A DNA stretch of 64,000 nt from Fibrella aestuarina BUZ 2 (GTDB taxonomy: Bacteria > Bacteroidota > Bacteroidia > Cytophagales > Spirosomataceae), in NCBI RefSeq assembly GCF_000331105.1, contig NC_020054.1:6523815-6587814 (forward strand), read 5' to 3'. The notes under the pieces are model-generated. The model was given only the letters and a program-made list of their open reading frames with translations. It searched no databases and had not been told where the DNA came from. How positions within the stretch are numbered: position 1 is the stretch's first letter; the number at the start of each line of letters is the position of its first letter. Position numbers and translations under genes: made by a program. Shown here one piece after another: positions 8,881 to 17,524 of this stretch.

Positions 8881-11800
8881 TTATTGCACCTTCTTCAAAT
8901 TATCGGTCGGTATGCGGTCGGCGAGGTAACTGAGGGGGTCGACGCCCGCTTCATAGGGCGGTTCTTTCACCGTGAATGTGAACGTACCTGACGGCTTTTT
9001 CATGCGGGTGCGGCGGATGGCCAACAGCTTGCCAATTTTTTTGCCATCAGCCGGTTTGCCATACACGCCCACGTCGATGAGGTCATTGAGCGGCAGGGGC
9101 GTTTCGCGACCCAGCGAGTCGGCGCGGAGTTTGGCCGTTTGCACCGTTACGGTCACGTCATACTGGCCGTCGTTACGTTTTTTGGCCGTAGCGGTGGTAG
9201 CGCGGTTGTCGTAAATGGTGATCTGCTCGAACAGGTCGCGGATGGTCGATTGCAGGCTGTCGGGCGTTTGGGTACGCAGCCGGTCAACGAGTGCGTACGA
9301 CGTGGGGTACGGTGGTAGTCGATAAGCATACGTATTAACCAGATCACGCAGCGCCGTATTGACCGCCGTTTCACCGATGAACTCTTTCAGGTTGAACATC
9401 ACCAGACTACCCTTGCGGTAATGAATATACCCTTGGTTCTCAACCGTTTCCAAGGGTACCTCTTTTTCCGATTCACTCCCACGCGCCTGGAGATAATTGT
9501 CTGACTCATAGCCCAAAAACCGCTTCATCCGGTCGCGACCGTAGGCTTTCTGCATCACCATCAGGGCCGAGTATTGCGCCATCGTTTCCGACAGCAACGT
9601 GGCACCCTGCATTTCGGCCCCGATCACCTGATGCGCCCACCACTGATGCCCCATCTCGTGCGCGACCACGTACTTCACCATGTCGATGTCGGTCTCGGGA
9701 TCGATCTTGGCAATGAACCCGATGCTTTCTGAATAGGGCATGGTGCCGGGGAAGGCCTGCGCAAACGACGCATAGCGCGGAAACTCGATGATCCGGGCCT
9801 GCTTGTGCCGGTAGGGTCCAAAATGCTCGGTGTAATACGCCAGCGACTGCTTGATCGACTCGCTCATGTTCCTGACGTTGTAAGCGTGTTTTTTGTCGTA
9901 ATACACCTCCACATCAATGCCATTCCACTTGGTGCGGTCAACCTCAAACTGCGCCGAAATGAACGAGTAAAAGTTAAGCGAAGGATGATCGAGCGCGTAG
10001 CTGAAGTAGCGGCGCGGGCGCCCTTGTTTATCGCTACCTGTCCACTCCTTCCGCAACGAACCCGGCGCGACGGCGATTTGATCAGGACTGGTACTGATCG
10101 TTGTTTTCACGTTGACCCAGTCCGCATTGCCGCCGATGTAGGTGTTCATACAGGCGTCGGTACAGGTACGTTGTAATTTCAGCATGCGGGCTCGTTCGGG
10201 CAGATCGTATTCCTTACGGTCGTTTTTGCCGCTGATCTCGCCTTCTTTCTGGTAGCCGATCTGCGGCGACACATCGGCATTATTAAAGAACGAACCGTTT
10301 TGATTGACTTGCTGCACAAAGGCGATCTCGTTCTCGATGCCTTTCGCCCGGTGCTGCACCGTCCAGCTCAACTGGATCGAATCGCCGGGAGCCAACGGGC
10401 GGGCCAGCCGGTAAATCTGGTACTGATGCACCGAATCGTTGAGCACGCGCTGGGCACCGGGCAGCGTCAGCGCGTAGGTCATCCGGTTGGGCAACACGAT
10501 ATGCAGCGAGTCGATGGGTACGTTGGTATGGTTGGTAAGCTGGTAACGGCCCTGCACAGCCAGTTCACGCTCCGCCGGGTAGAGGTCGATGGTGTAGGCT
10601 ACGTCGGTGATGCGGGGCTGTGGCCGGTTCTCAAACTTCTTATAGGTTTTTTCGTAGGCAACCTGCCGTTTCTCCTGCACTTTGCTCGTCACGTAGGGGT
10701 TCAGCACCTGCGTGTTGTAGAATAGAAACCCGCCCACGGCCAGCCAGGCCACCAACGTACCCAGCGCCACGCGGGCATTTAGCCCCGCGGAGGCCTGCCT
10801 GGCTTGCTGCCAGCGTGACCGCCAGGTGGTGTCTTTACCACGTACCCAGAACAACACCGCCACCACGCCCAACAGGACCGTAAACAGCAGCCAATAAGCC
10901 CGGAACCACGCAATAGCGGCGACGTAGGGACCCCAGCCGTTCATGTCGGAGTAGGTATAGTCGGGGCTGGCGTTGAATTGCACCAGATTGCTTTGCACGT
11001 CGAGCGGACTCCAGATATAGGCGTTCATGATCAGGATGACCACCACCGCAAAAAAGGCGACGTACTTGTTGTTGACCAGCGTGTGGATCAGCATCGATAG
11101 CACGATGATCGGGATTAGCCGGAGCATGCTGATGACGCCCATCTCCACGATGTATTGTCGAAGGTCGTAGGCTGTGTAGCCTTTTAGCGTCTGGGCCAGC
11201 AACCCGGCTACGATACATAGCAACTGCACCACAAACACGACCCCGGTCATCGCCAGCAGTTTGCCCACAAACACGCTCCAGTTGCGGTGGGGCATGGAGT
11301 CGTAAATCTGGGCCAGATCGGCGTCGCGTTCTTTCCAAATCAGGTCGCCGGAGTAAAAAATAATGATGGCAAACAGGAAGATACCCATCGTGCCCTGAAT
11401 GGTCTGGATGACCTGATACGTGACCGGGTAGGAATACAGCCCGTAGGACTGATCGGCGAAACGCAGCGAAAAGCCCATGTTGAGCAGGCCCGCCAGCAGA
11501 ATCACCAGAAACGCCACGCCTTTGCTGATTCCCCAGAAGTCGGTGCGGGCGATGCGCCACGCCTGCGCCCACTGCACGCCCGCGCTGGTCTGTACACGTA
11601 CCGGCGGCAGGGGGTTAACTGCCCCAAATACGCCCACGCCCGCCGCATCGGCAGGCAGGTCATCGGTCGGTCGGGCGGCTTTCTTCCGGCGGCCAAACCA
11701 GCCCATGCGCGTTGGTTTGGCGGTTCGTTCGGCAAACGAAAAGCGGCTGTACGTGATCGCCAGCCAAAGTAATCCCACGCCAAACCAGATGAGCCGGTTG

Positions 11801-12537
11801 ATGCCCATATCGCCATTGAGCAGGCTTACCGAGCGCGTATTTTTATCAGCCACGGTCCAGTATTTGGTAACCAAGCCGAAGGGTCCGAAGCCCAGCGCGT
11901 CGAAGTAGGCGACCAGCTTCTCGTTGTCGAGATCCCGCAACAGATTCCCCGCCACAGCCTGCGCCACCAGCAAGAGCACGGCCCCGACGAAGGCCACGAC
12001 CGTAGAGCGGCTCAGCGCGGCAAGCATGAAGATGAACGTACCTGAAATGAAGGTGTTGCCCACGGCAAACGTCAGAAAGGCGTTCAGGTGGGCCGACCAG
12101 ACTACCGGCCCGTAGCGGTCGGCGTCGGTGGCGCCCGTCATTTTTCCGATCAACGTACCCAGCAGGATACCGATGGAAATGCCAAGGAACGGAATCAGCG
12201 CCACGCAGAACGACCCAAAAAACCGCCCGGCGAGGTAGTCGATCTTGCGAATGGGCGACGAGAAGACGAGTTGATGGCTGTTGTAAGTGAAATCGCGAAG
12301 GGCGGCGTTTTGCACGAAAGCCGTCGTCATCAGCAGGGCGAAAATCGTCCAGACGCCGTACTGATTCTGAATGACGAAGGGCGCATTCTTGTAGATATTG
12401 CCAAACGACCCGCCAATGGTCAGGTCGTCGGAAGCGGCCGCCCAAGCAAACATCGTGATGTTGACGAGCATAAAGATCCAGACCATCGGCTGCCGCAGCC
12501 AATACCGGATTTCGAAGGTAAAAATAGAGGCGAACAT
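8881..12537 (-). CDS. ABC-2 permease fused to M1-family peptidase domain
   Basis: 1218 aa. The N-terminal half contains two blocks of membrane helices of the ABC-2 type (residues about 1-270 and 330-640), with FTFEIRYWLRQP at the start. The C-terminal half is periplasmic or extracytoplasmic and carries a gluzincin motif HEMGHQWW with a following Glu in LLSETMAQYS, typical of M1 aminopeptidases (here 19 rather than 18 residues intervene). The ATPase encoded 153 nt upstream should power it. Such permease-peptidase fusions recur in Bacteroidetes; the natural substrate is not established. The two halves may couple peptide trimming to transport or sense peptides. There is no frameshift and the gene is intact. 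Confidence 0.9.
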   Translation of the reverse strand: MFASIFTFEIRYWLRQPMVWIFMLVNITMFAWAAASDDLTIGGSFGNIYKNAPFVIQNQYGVWTIFALLMTTAFVQNAALRDFTYNSHQLVFSSPIRKIDYLAGRFFGSFCVALIPFLGISIGILLGTLIGKMTGATDADRYGPVVWSAHLNAFLTFAVGNTFISGTFIFMLAALSRSTVVAFVGAVLLLVAQAVAGNLLRDLDNEKLVAYFDALGFGPFGLVTKYWTVADKNTRSVSLLNGDMGINRLIWFGVGLLWLAITYSRFSFAERTAKPTRMGWFGRRKKAARPTDDLPADAAGVGVFGAVNPLPPVRVQTSAGVQWAQAWRIARTDFWGISKGVAFLVILLAGLLNMGFSLRFADQSYGLYSYPVTYQVIQTIQGTMGIFLFAIIIFYSGDLIWKERDADLAQIYDSMPHRNWSVFVGKLLAMTGVVFVVQLLCIVAGLLAQTLKGYTAYDLRQYIVEMGVISMLRLIPIIVLSMLIHTLVNNKYVAFFAVVVILIMNAYIWSPLDVQSNLVQFNASPDYTYSDMNGWGPYVAAIAWFRAYWLLFTVLLGVVAVLFWVRGKDTTWRSRWQQARQASAGLNARVALGTLVAWLAVGGFLFYNTQVLNPYVTSKVQEKRQVAYEKTYKKFENRPQPRITDVAYTIDLYPAERELAVQGRYQLTNHTNVPIDSLHIVLPNRMTYALTLPGAQRVLNDSVHQYQIYRLARPLAPGDSIQLSWTVQHRAKGIENEIAFVQQVNQNGSFFNNADVSPQIGYQKEGEISGKNDRKEYDLPERARMLKLQRTCTDACMNTYIGGNADWVNVKTTISTSPDQIAVAPGSLRKEWTGSDKQGRPRRYFSYALDHPSLNFYSFISAQFEVDRTKWNGIDVEVYYDKKHAYNVRNMSESIKQSLAYYTEHFGPYRHKQARIIEFPRYASFAQAFPGTMPYSESIGFIAKIDPETDIDMVKYVVAHEMGHQWWAHQVIGAEMQGATLLSETMAQYSALMVMQKAYGRDRMKRFLGYESDNYLQARGSESEKEVPLETVENQGYIHYRKGSLVMFNLKEFIGETAVNTALRDLVNTYAYRLPPYPTSYALVDRLRTQTPDSLQSTIRDLFEQITIYDNRATTATAKKRNDGQYDVTVTVQTAKLRADSLGRETPLPLNDLIDVGVYGKPADGKKIGKLLAIRRTRMKKPSGTFTFTVKEPPYEAGVDPLSYLADRIPTDNLKKVQ

Positions 12538-12690
12538 AGGTAGTGAGGGTAAACGCAGATGGCGCGGCTTGAGCGGCGCATCGCGGCTGTTCAGGAATGA
12601 AGACGTAACGCTAGATGCGATCGTTGGCCTATGCGGGCCCGATCGGTGGCAATACGAAGCAGCAATCGGTCTTGATTGGCTTCATCGGTG

Positions 12691-13572
12691 TCATCTGCGT
12701 GCCACTCCGGTCTGAATCTCACTAAAGAACACGTCTTCCAGATCGGGTACGACGGCCTCGAACCCGTCGCCGGGGTCGGCTTCGCTCAGGACGTGGATCT
12801 GGGGTTTGCCCCCGACGAGCTTGCTGGAAATGATGGTGTGCGTTTGCTGGTAGGTAGGCAGCTCGGCCTTCGTGATCGACTTGCCCCACACTTTTCCTGA
12901 AAGGCTAGCCACGGCGGCAGACGGCGTGCCCCCATATAGCACGCGGCCCTGATGGATGATCGCCATGTTGTTGCAGAGCTCCATCACATCCTGCACAATG
13001 TGCGTGGACAGAATCACGATGACGTTTTCGCCAATTTCGGAGAGCAGATTATAGAACCGGTTGCGCTCGCCGGGGTCGAGGCCCGCCGTGGGCTCATCCA
13101 CGATGATCAGTTGCGGGTCGCCGATGAGCGCCTGCGCAATGCCGAAGCGCTGTTTCATACCGCCCGAATAGCTGCTGACGGCCTTCTTCCGATGTTCGAA
13201 TAGATTGACGCGATGGAGCAGCGCCTCCACGAGCTGGGTACGTTCGCGACCATTGACAACACCCTTGAGCAGGGCAAAATGGTCGAGCAACTCGGTGGCC
13301 GAGATACGCGGGTACACGCCGAATTCCTGAGGCAGATAGCCCAGCGTCCGCCGAACGGCTTCTTTCTGATTTAATACATCCAGATCGCCCAGAAAAGCCG
13401 TACCGCTGTCGGCATCCTGCAAGGTGGCCAGCGTGCGCATGAGCGTGCTTTTACCGGCTCCATTCTGGCCCAACAACCCGTACATACCCGTCGGGATGGT
13501 TAGCGAAACATTGTCGAGCGCTCGAACGCCATTGGCGTATGTTTTTGATAGATTTTGAAGAACTAGCTGCAT
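12691..13572 (-). CDS. ABC transporter ATP-binding protein
   Basis: 293 aa. It has Walker A GQNGAGKST near residue 37, the Q-loop in LGYLPQEFGVYP, the signature YSGGMKQRFGIAQAL, Walker B LIIVDEPTAGLDP and the H-loop ILSTHI. It belongs to the CcmA/drug-type ATPase group that partners with ABC-2 permeases. It is the first gene of a two-gene transcription unit with the permease-M1 fusion. The C-terminal 70 residues are an accessory domain. The upstream spacer contains the perfect inverted repeat at 13689-13798, but it is about 115 nt away from the start codon. Confidence 0.95.
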   Translation of the reverse strand: MQLVLQNLSKTYANGVRALDNVSLTIPTGMYGLLGQNGAGKSTLMRTLATLQDADSGTAFLGDLDVLNQKEAVRRTLGYLPQEFGVYPRISATELLDHFALLKGVVNGRERTQLVEALLHRVNLFEHRKKAVSSYSGGMKQRFGIAQALIGDPQLIIVDEPTAGLDPGERNRFYNLLSEIGENVIVILSTHIVQDVMELCNNMAIIHQGRVLYGGTPSAAVASLSGKVWGKSITKAELPTYQQTHTIISSKLVGGKPQIHVLSEADPGDGFEAVVPDLEDVFFSEIQTGVARR

Positions 13573-13688
13573 AGAAAATTTGGCGAAGAGGTTCTGTGAC
13601 CAATGATCTGTTCGGTAAGCTACCGATTCGTCACGTACCTGACTCCGTTTCTATGCCATCGGTTGTATAAGGGGATGCGCGGTTTGAC

Positions 13689-13798
13689 TAATGCACAATG
13701 CACGATGTATAATGCACAATGGGCTGACCGGGCCGCCGGTGCGGTGTCTTACTCTGGCGTCAGCCCATTGTGCATTATACATCGTGCATTGTGCATTA
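13689..13798. repeat. Perfect 40-bp inverted-repeat element with 7-bp periodic arms
   Basis: The left arm (13689-13728) and right arm (13759-13798) are exact reverse complements over 40 nt, separated by 30 nt. Each arm reads as consecutive 7-mers ATGCACA, ATGCACG, ATGTATA, ATGCACA, ATGGGCT, then GAC. The inner end GGGCTGAC/GTCAGCCC and a TACTCT-type loop recur at other loci in this window. It lies between two minus-strand genes, 11 nt past the stop of the upstream one, so it could act as a terminator. Neither side has a T-run. Confidence 0.93.
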
Positions 13799-13809
13799 TC
13801 TCTTGTCTA

Positions 13810-14787
13810 CTATTTGAACCGCTGAATGCTGTAGGCGGAGGCTGTCAGGCTGGCGGGGTTCCCACTCATGGCCGCTGCCGACACTTCGCCGATCCGCGCG
13901 TTCAGGGTGTAAATCTGCCCATTGACCACCGTATTGGTCGTCGCCTGATCGTAACCGGCAGCGTCGGTTTTCACGATCGAAGCCGTAGCCCAGTTGTTGG
14001 CCCCGCGCAGCTGGGTCACTTGGTTTCGGTTGTTTACGACGTACAAATCGTCGCCGATTAGCACCATGCCGTCGCCTCCGACAACCGGCGAGAAGCCTGT
14101 CACTTCCGTGATGGCGTTCTGGGCCCCCAGATCAATCTTGTAGAGTTGCCCGGTTGCCGCTTTTACCACCAGCAGGTAATTACCCGTATGCCACACAATG
14201 CCGTTCAGGCCAAACTGACCAGTAGGCGCACCCAATGTCGCGTTATTGACCAAGATACTCGCCGCGCCGTCGGTCCCCACGCGGTACACCACCGGCGAGA
14301 ACGAATCAGTCACGTAGGCAACACCTTGCCCATCAAGCGCTACGTCGTTGGCCAGGTGTGAGGCATTGGGCAGCAGCGCCGCCAGATCGGTCCGGCGTTC
14401 AATCTGCCGGGTGTTGAGGTTGTACACAAACAAGCCGGCCGTTTTCATGACCGTCTGCGGTGTTGCCTTCGAGGCCACGGCCTGCGCCGCGTTACAGACG
14501 TAGACCCGATCGTTAAACACCTTGATGCCCTGCGCCGAGATAAGTTGCGAATCGGTGAACAGGTCGGTATAGGTGCCGTTTACATCGACAGTACCCACTT
14601 TACCCTGCGTGAGCGACGTCACCAGAAACTGGTTGAGCGAGGGGGCATACGCAATACCTTCGGGGTATTGCCGGTCGGCGGTGAAGTTGATGCGTTCGGC
14701 AAACTGCGGGGCATCGACGTCGACATTTTTCTTGCAGGCGTTTAAACTGATGAGGGCGGCTGCGGCCCAGACTACTCCGTTTTTCAT
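13810..14787 (-). CDS. Secreted lipoprotein with SMP-30/NHL-type beta-propeller
   Basis: 325 aa. The signal peptide ends in a lipobox (LISLNAC), so lipidation at about Cys18 is expected. The remaining sequence has repeated blade-like segments (YPEGIAYAPSLNQFLVTSL, HLANDVALDGQGVAYVTDS, GLNGIVWHTGNYLLVV, GGDGMVLIGDDLYVVNN), as in six-bladed SMP-30/gluconolactonase-like propellers. Catalytic metal ligands cannot be assigned, so enzyme activity is uncertain; a binding or scaffold role is equally possible. The gene is monocistronic, divergent from the small gene at 14940, and followed by the perfect inverted repeat. Confidence 0.8.
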   Translation of the reverse strand: MKNGVVWAAAALISLNACKKNVDVDAPQFAERINFTADRQYPEGIAYAPSLNQFLVTSLTQGKVGTVDVNGTYTDLFTDSQLISAQGIKVFNDRVYVCNAAQAVASKATPQTVMKTAGLFVYNLNTRQIERRTDLAALLPNASHLANDVALDGQGVAYVTDSFSPVVYRVGTDGAASILVNNATLGAPTGQFGLNGIVWHTGNYLLVVKAATGQLYKIDLGAQNAITEVTGFSPVVGGDGMVLIGDDLYVVNNRNQVTQLRGANNWATASIVKTDAAGYDQATTNTVVNGQIYTLNARIGEVSAAAMSGNPASLTASAYSIQRFK

Positions 14788-14939
14788 GGTTGAGCAATTA
14801 ACTGTTTGTACACTTAATCGCTTACCTGGTGGTTTGTTTTACAAAATCTACCAAACAACAAGAGTACTTCAACGAACCGATCAATCAGACGCCGAACAAC
14901 CCACTCTCCCCGTTGTTAAGTAGAAAACAGATTACCGTC

Positions 14940-15296
14940 ATGACACACTTCACCACCCTGACCGAGGCCATGCAGGATTTGCAGGGGCGCGGCTATACCG
15001 AAGAGTTTGCTCCGGAAAAAGATCACATCAAGGTCACCACGAAAGACGACGTTCGTTATGGCAGTGATGAATTCAAAGTCGACGAGTTTCACCGTTTCGA
15101 AGGCACCTCAGACCCCGGCGATGAGATGACACTCTACGCGATTTCGTGCAACAACGGTGTGAAGGGCTTATTCGTCTCACCGCAGGGCACCTACTCCAAC
15201 GAGGTTTCGCCTGAATTGATGGCCAAATTTAACCTCTCTGACCGCGCCGAAGTCAACACCGATGGCGCCGTACAGCCGCTTACGCCGACTAGTTAG
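14940..15296 (+). CDS. Small conserved Bacteroidetes protein (often mislabelled phosphoribosylpyrophosphate synthetase)
   Basis: 118 aa, counted from the ATG at 14940. An upstream in-frame ATG at 14829 would add 37 residues unlike the family, so it is rejected. The pattern LTEAMQDLQGRGYTEEF, then DEFKVDEFHRFEG and YAISCNNGVKGLFV, matches from memory a small soluble protein family common in Bacteroidetes. That family often carries the database name phosphoribosylpyrophosphate synthetase, but it lacks the PRPP-binding loop and is far too short for that enzyme. Function unknown. The gene is followed by a hairpin at 15307-15380 and looks monocistronic. Confidence 0.8.
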   Translation: MTHFTTLTEAMQDLQGRGYTEEFAPEKDHIKVTTKDDVRYGSDEFKVDEFHRFEGTSDPGDEMTLYAISCNNGVKGLFVSPQGTYSNEVSPELMAKFNLSDRAEVNTDGAVQPLTPTS

Positions 15297-15306
15297 CCGT
15301 TTCGGA

Positions 15307-15380
15307 TTTGCCGGTCAGGGGTGAGCGCTGGTGAGTACAGCAACGTGCGCATTTGTCAACGTTTACCCTTGACCGGCAAA
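15307..15380 (+). terminator. Imperfect hairpin after the small conserved gene
   Basis: TTTGCCGGTCA at the left pairs with TGACCGGCAAA at the right (one mismatch in the extended stem, GGGGTGA against TTACCCT). The loop is about 38 nt. It begins 11 nt after the stop of the 118-aa gene. No T-run follows, so it may be a weak terminator or a processed 3' end. Confidence 0.5.
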
Positions 15381-15477
15381 CCTAAAAACAGCCCCTAAAA
15401 CACCATTTCGCTACAACTTCCCACTCACATTTGCAAATAAATGCGGGACTAAAAATCGCAACGGGGTTTTGACGTAG

Positions 15478-15485
15478 TATATTTG
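15478..15485 (+). promoter_or_regulatory. Candidate -7 box TATATTTG upstream of queA
   Basis: TATATTTG fits the Bacteroidetes primary sigma -7 consensus TAnnTTTG and lies 46 nt before the queA start. No TTG was found at the preferred 17-23 nt spacing upstream, so only half of the promoter is supported. Confidence 0.5.
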
Positions 15486-15531
15486 CGAACTTCCCCTATT
15501 TTATCTGCTTATTTGTCAAGGGGATCATTCT

Positions 15532-16575
15532 ATGAAGCTATCCGAATTCCGATTCGACCTCCCCGAAAGTCTCATTGCCAAATATCCGGTTGAACGAGGC
15601 GAGTCGCGGTTGATGGTCATTGACCGCAAGACAAAAACCATTGAGCATAAAAAATTCGGCGACATCCTGAGCTACTTCAATGATGGCGATTCAATGGTCA
15701 TCAACAACACCAAGGTGTTTCCCGCCCGGCTATACGGCAACAAGGAAAAGACCGGGGCCAAAATCGAAGTGTTCCTGCTGCGCGAATTGAACCGCGAAAT
15801 GAAATTGTGGGACGTGCTGGTCGATCCGGCGCGTAAGATTCGGGTTGGTAACAAGCTTTATTTCGGCGATAGCGATCTGGTCGCCGAAGTCATCGACAAC
15901 ACCACCTCACGCGGGCGGACTATCCGCTTCCTGTTCGACGGCAATCACGAAGAGTTCATGAAGGCCGTTGACCAACTGGGTGAAATGCCCATTCCGCGCG
16001 AAATCATGCGCGAATCGGTCGATGCCGATCGTGAGCATTTCCAGACGGTTTTTGCCGAGCACGTTGGTGCCGTAGCCGCCCCCACGGCGGGCCTGCACTT
16101 CACCCGCGCCATGATGAAGCGGATGGAGATTAAGGGCATTCACTTCGCGCCCATCACGTTGCACATCGGGCTGGGTACGTTCCGGCAGGTCGACGTGGAA
16201 GACCTAACCAAGCACAAAACGGATTCGGAGAACTTCCGCATCGGGCCCGAGGCCGCCAACATCGTCAACGCCAGCCTCGACGCGGGCAAGCGCGTGTGCG
16301 CCATCGGGACCACGGCGTTGAAAGCCATCGAATCGTCGGTGTCGGCCAATGCCCGGCTCAAGCCCGTTGAAGGCTGGACCGACCGGTTTATCTTCCCGCC
16401 CTATGAGTTCAAAATCGCCAATTCACTGCTGACCAACCTGCATTTGCCGGAGTCGGTGCTGCTGATGATGACGTCGGCCTTCGGCGGTCACGAACTGATC
16501 AAAGAAGCCTATCAGGTTGCCATCAAAGAGAAGTACCGCTTCTTCACCTACGGCGACGCGATGCTGATCCTGTAA
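15532..16575 (+). CDS. queA: tRNA preQ1(34) S-adenosylmethionine ribosyltransferase-isomerase
   Basis: 347 aa, the usual length. QueA transfers and isomerises the ribosyl moiety of AdoMet onto preQ1 at tRNA position 34, making epoxyqueuosine in the cytoplasm. Family hallmarks seen are the N-terminal [36 protein letters not shown], and the [10 protein letters not shown] and [10 protein letters not shown] segments. The ATG at 15532 begins the conserved [12 protein letters not shown]. No other queuosine genes are adjacent. The following ispD gene is separated by an inverted-repeat element, so co-transcription is possible but not assured. Confidence 0.97.
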   Translation: MKLSEFRFDLPESLIAKYPVERGESRLMVIDRKTKTIEHKKFGDILSYFNDGDSMVINNTKVFPARLYGNKEKTGAKIEVFLLRELNREMKLWDVLVDPARKIRVGNKLYFGDSDLVAEVIDNTTSRGRTIRFLFDGNHEEFMKAVDQLGEMPIPREIMRESVDADREHFQTVFAEHVGAVAAPTAGLHFTRAMMKRMEIKGIHFAPITLHIGLGTFRQVDVEDLTKHKTDSENFRIGPEAANIVNASLDAGKRVCAIGTTALKAIESSVSANARLKPVEGWTDRFIFPPYEFKIANSLLTNLHLPESVLLMMTSAFGGHELIKEAYQVAIKEKYRFFTYGDAMLIL

Positions 16576-16577
16576 GT

Positions 16578-16697
16578 CTGAAAAGTCGGTAAGAAAGGAA
16601 GTCCTCAGTTTGGAAAGTCTGTTTAGTGTTGCTTACGCAGCACAGTCAAAAAATAGACTTTCTGGTCTGAGGACTTCCGTTCTTACCGACTTTTCAG
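16578..16697. repeat. Inverted-repeat element between queA and ispD, with an extra partial arm
   Basis: Arms at 16578-16620 and 16655-16697 are complementary over 43 nt with about five mismatches. Internal periodicity is about 16 nt (AAGTC recurs) rather than 7. A second copy of the right arm pattern (ACTTCC.TTCTTACCGACTTT) follows at about 16702-16725, which makes the element look partly duplicated. It starts three bases after the queA stop and fills nearly the entire spacer to the ispD TTG start. Confidence 0.8.
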
Positions 16698-16739
16698 CCT
16701 TAGCACTTCCTTTCTTACCGACTTTCCTGACTTACACCG

Positions 16740-17411
16740 TTGACACGTACCGATCAGTTCTACGCCATTATCGTGGCGGGTGGTAGTGGCAGCCGCATGA
16801 AAAGCGACATCGCCAAGCAGTTTTTGCCGTTGCGTGGTAAGCCCATCCTGCAACACACCATCGAGCAGTTTCTGGCTTATTCCGACACCATGCCGATCCG
16901 GCTCGTGCTGCCCGAACGCGACCTGCCCATCTGGGAGACACTCTGCGCCGAACGCCGGTTTCGCCCGGCCAACGTCACGACGGTCATCGGTGGTGCGTCG
17001 CGCTTCCAGTCGGTACGAAACGGACTGGCCAGCATTCCTATCGAGGCGGACAAAGCGGGGCTGGTAGCCGTACACGACGGCGTGCGCCCCTATGTCTCGC
17101 CCGCCATTATCGCCGAAAGCTTTGCCACGGCCTCGCACCGGGGCAGCGCCGTGACCTGCGTGCCGGCCAAAGATTCGGTACGCCTTGTCGACGCCGACGG
17201 CCGTAACACCGCTGTCGATCGGGCGCGGGTACGGCTGATTCAAACGCCCCAGACCTTCCGGCTCGACTGGTTCCGGCAGGCTTTCGCTGTGGCCGAACAA
17301 CCTCATTTTACCGACTGCGCCAGTGTGCTGGAATTTGCCAACTACCCGATCACGCTGATCGAGGGTTCCTACGAAAATATCAAGATCACCACGCCCGACG
17401 ATCTAAAGTGA
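16740..17411 (+). CDS. ispD: 2-C-methyl-D-erythritol 4-phosphate cytidylyltransferase (TTG start)
   Basis: 223 aa. IspD couples MEP with CTP to give CDP-ME in the non-mevalonate isoprenoid pathway. The nucleotide-binding N-terminus IIVAGGSGSRM...KQFLPLRGKP is clear, as are the VHDGVRPYVS and LIQTPQTFRLDWF motifs. The start is taken as TTG at 16740: an in-frame TGA lies 12 nt upstream and the conserved region begins within eight residues, so no ATG is available. The TGA stop lies inside the left arm of the next inverted repeat. The gene precedes meaB on the same strand. Confidence 0.95.
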   Translation: MTRTDQFYAIIVAGGSGSRMKSDIAKQFLPLRGKPILQHTIEQFLAYSDTMPIRLVLPERDLPIWETLCAERRFRPANVTTVIGGASRFQSVRNGLASIPIEADKAGLVAVHDGVRPYVSPAIIAESFATASHRGSAVTCVPAKDSVRLVDADGRNTAVDRARVRLIQTPQTFRLDWFRQAFAVAEQPHFTDCASVLEFANYPITLIEGSYENIKITTPDDLK

Positions 17412-17514
17412 ACAATGGACAATGCGGTCCGCCGCTGCGGCACGATGAACAAGGAAGGCGCAATTCATTGTTGTTCATCGTACCGCAGCGGCGGACCGCA
17501 TTGTCCATTGTTCA
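17409..17514. repeat. 44-bp inverted repeat between ispD and meaB, GCGGTCCGCCGC core
   Basis: Arms 17409-17452 and 17471-17514 are reverse complements with one mismatch (C/T). The outer part has 7-mers ATGGACA and ATGCGGT. The inner part GCGGTCCGCCGCTGCGG is shared with the element at 48489-48603, which suggests a common subfamily. The ispD stop codon is the first triplet of the left arm, and meaB starts 10 nt after the right arm. Loop of 18 nt. Confidence 0.92.
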
Positions 17515-17524
17515 TTGACTGCTC

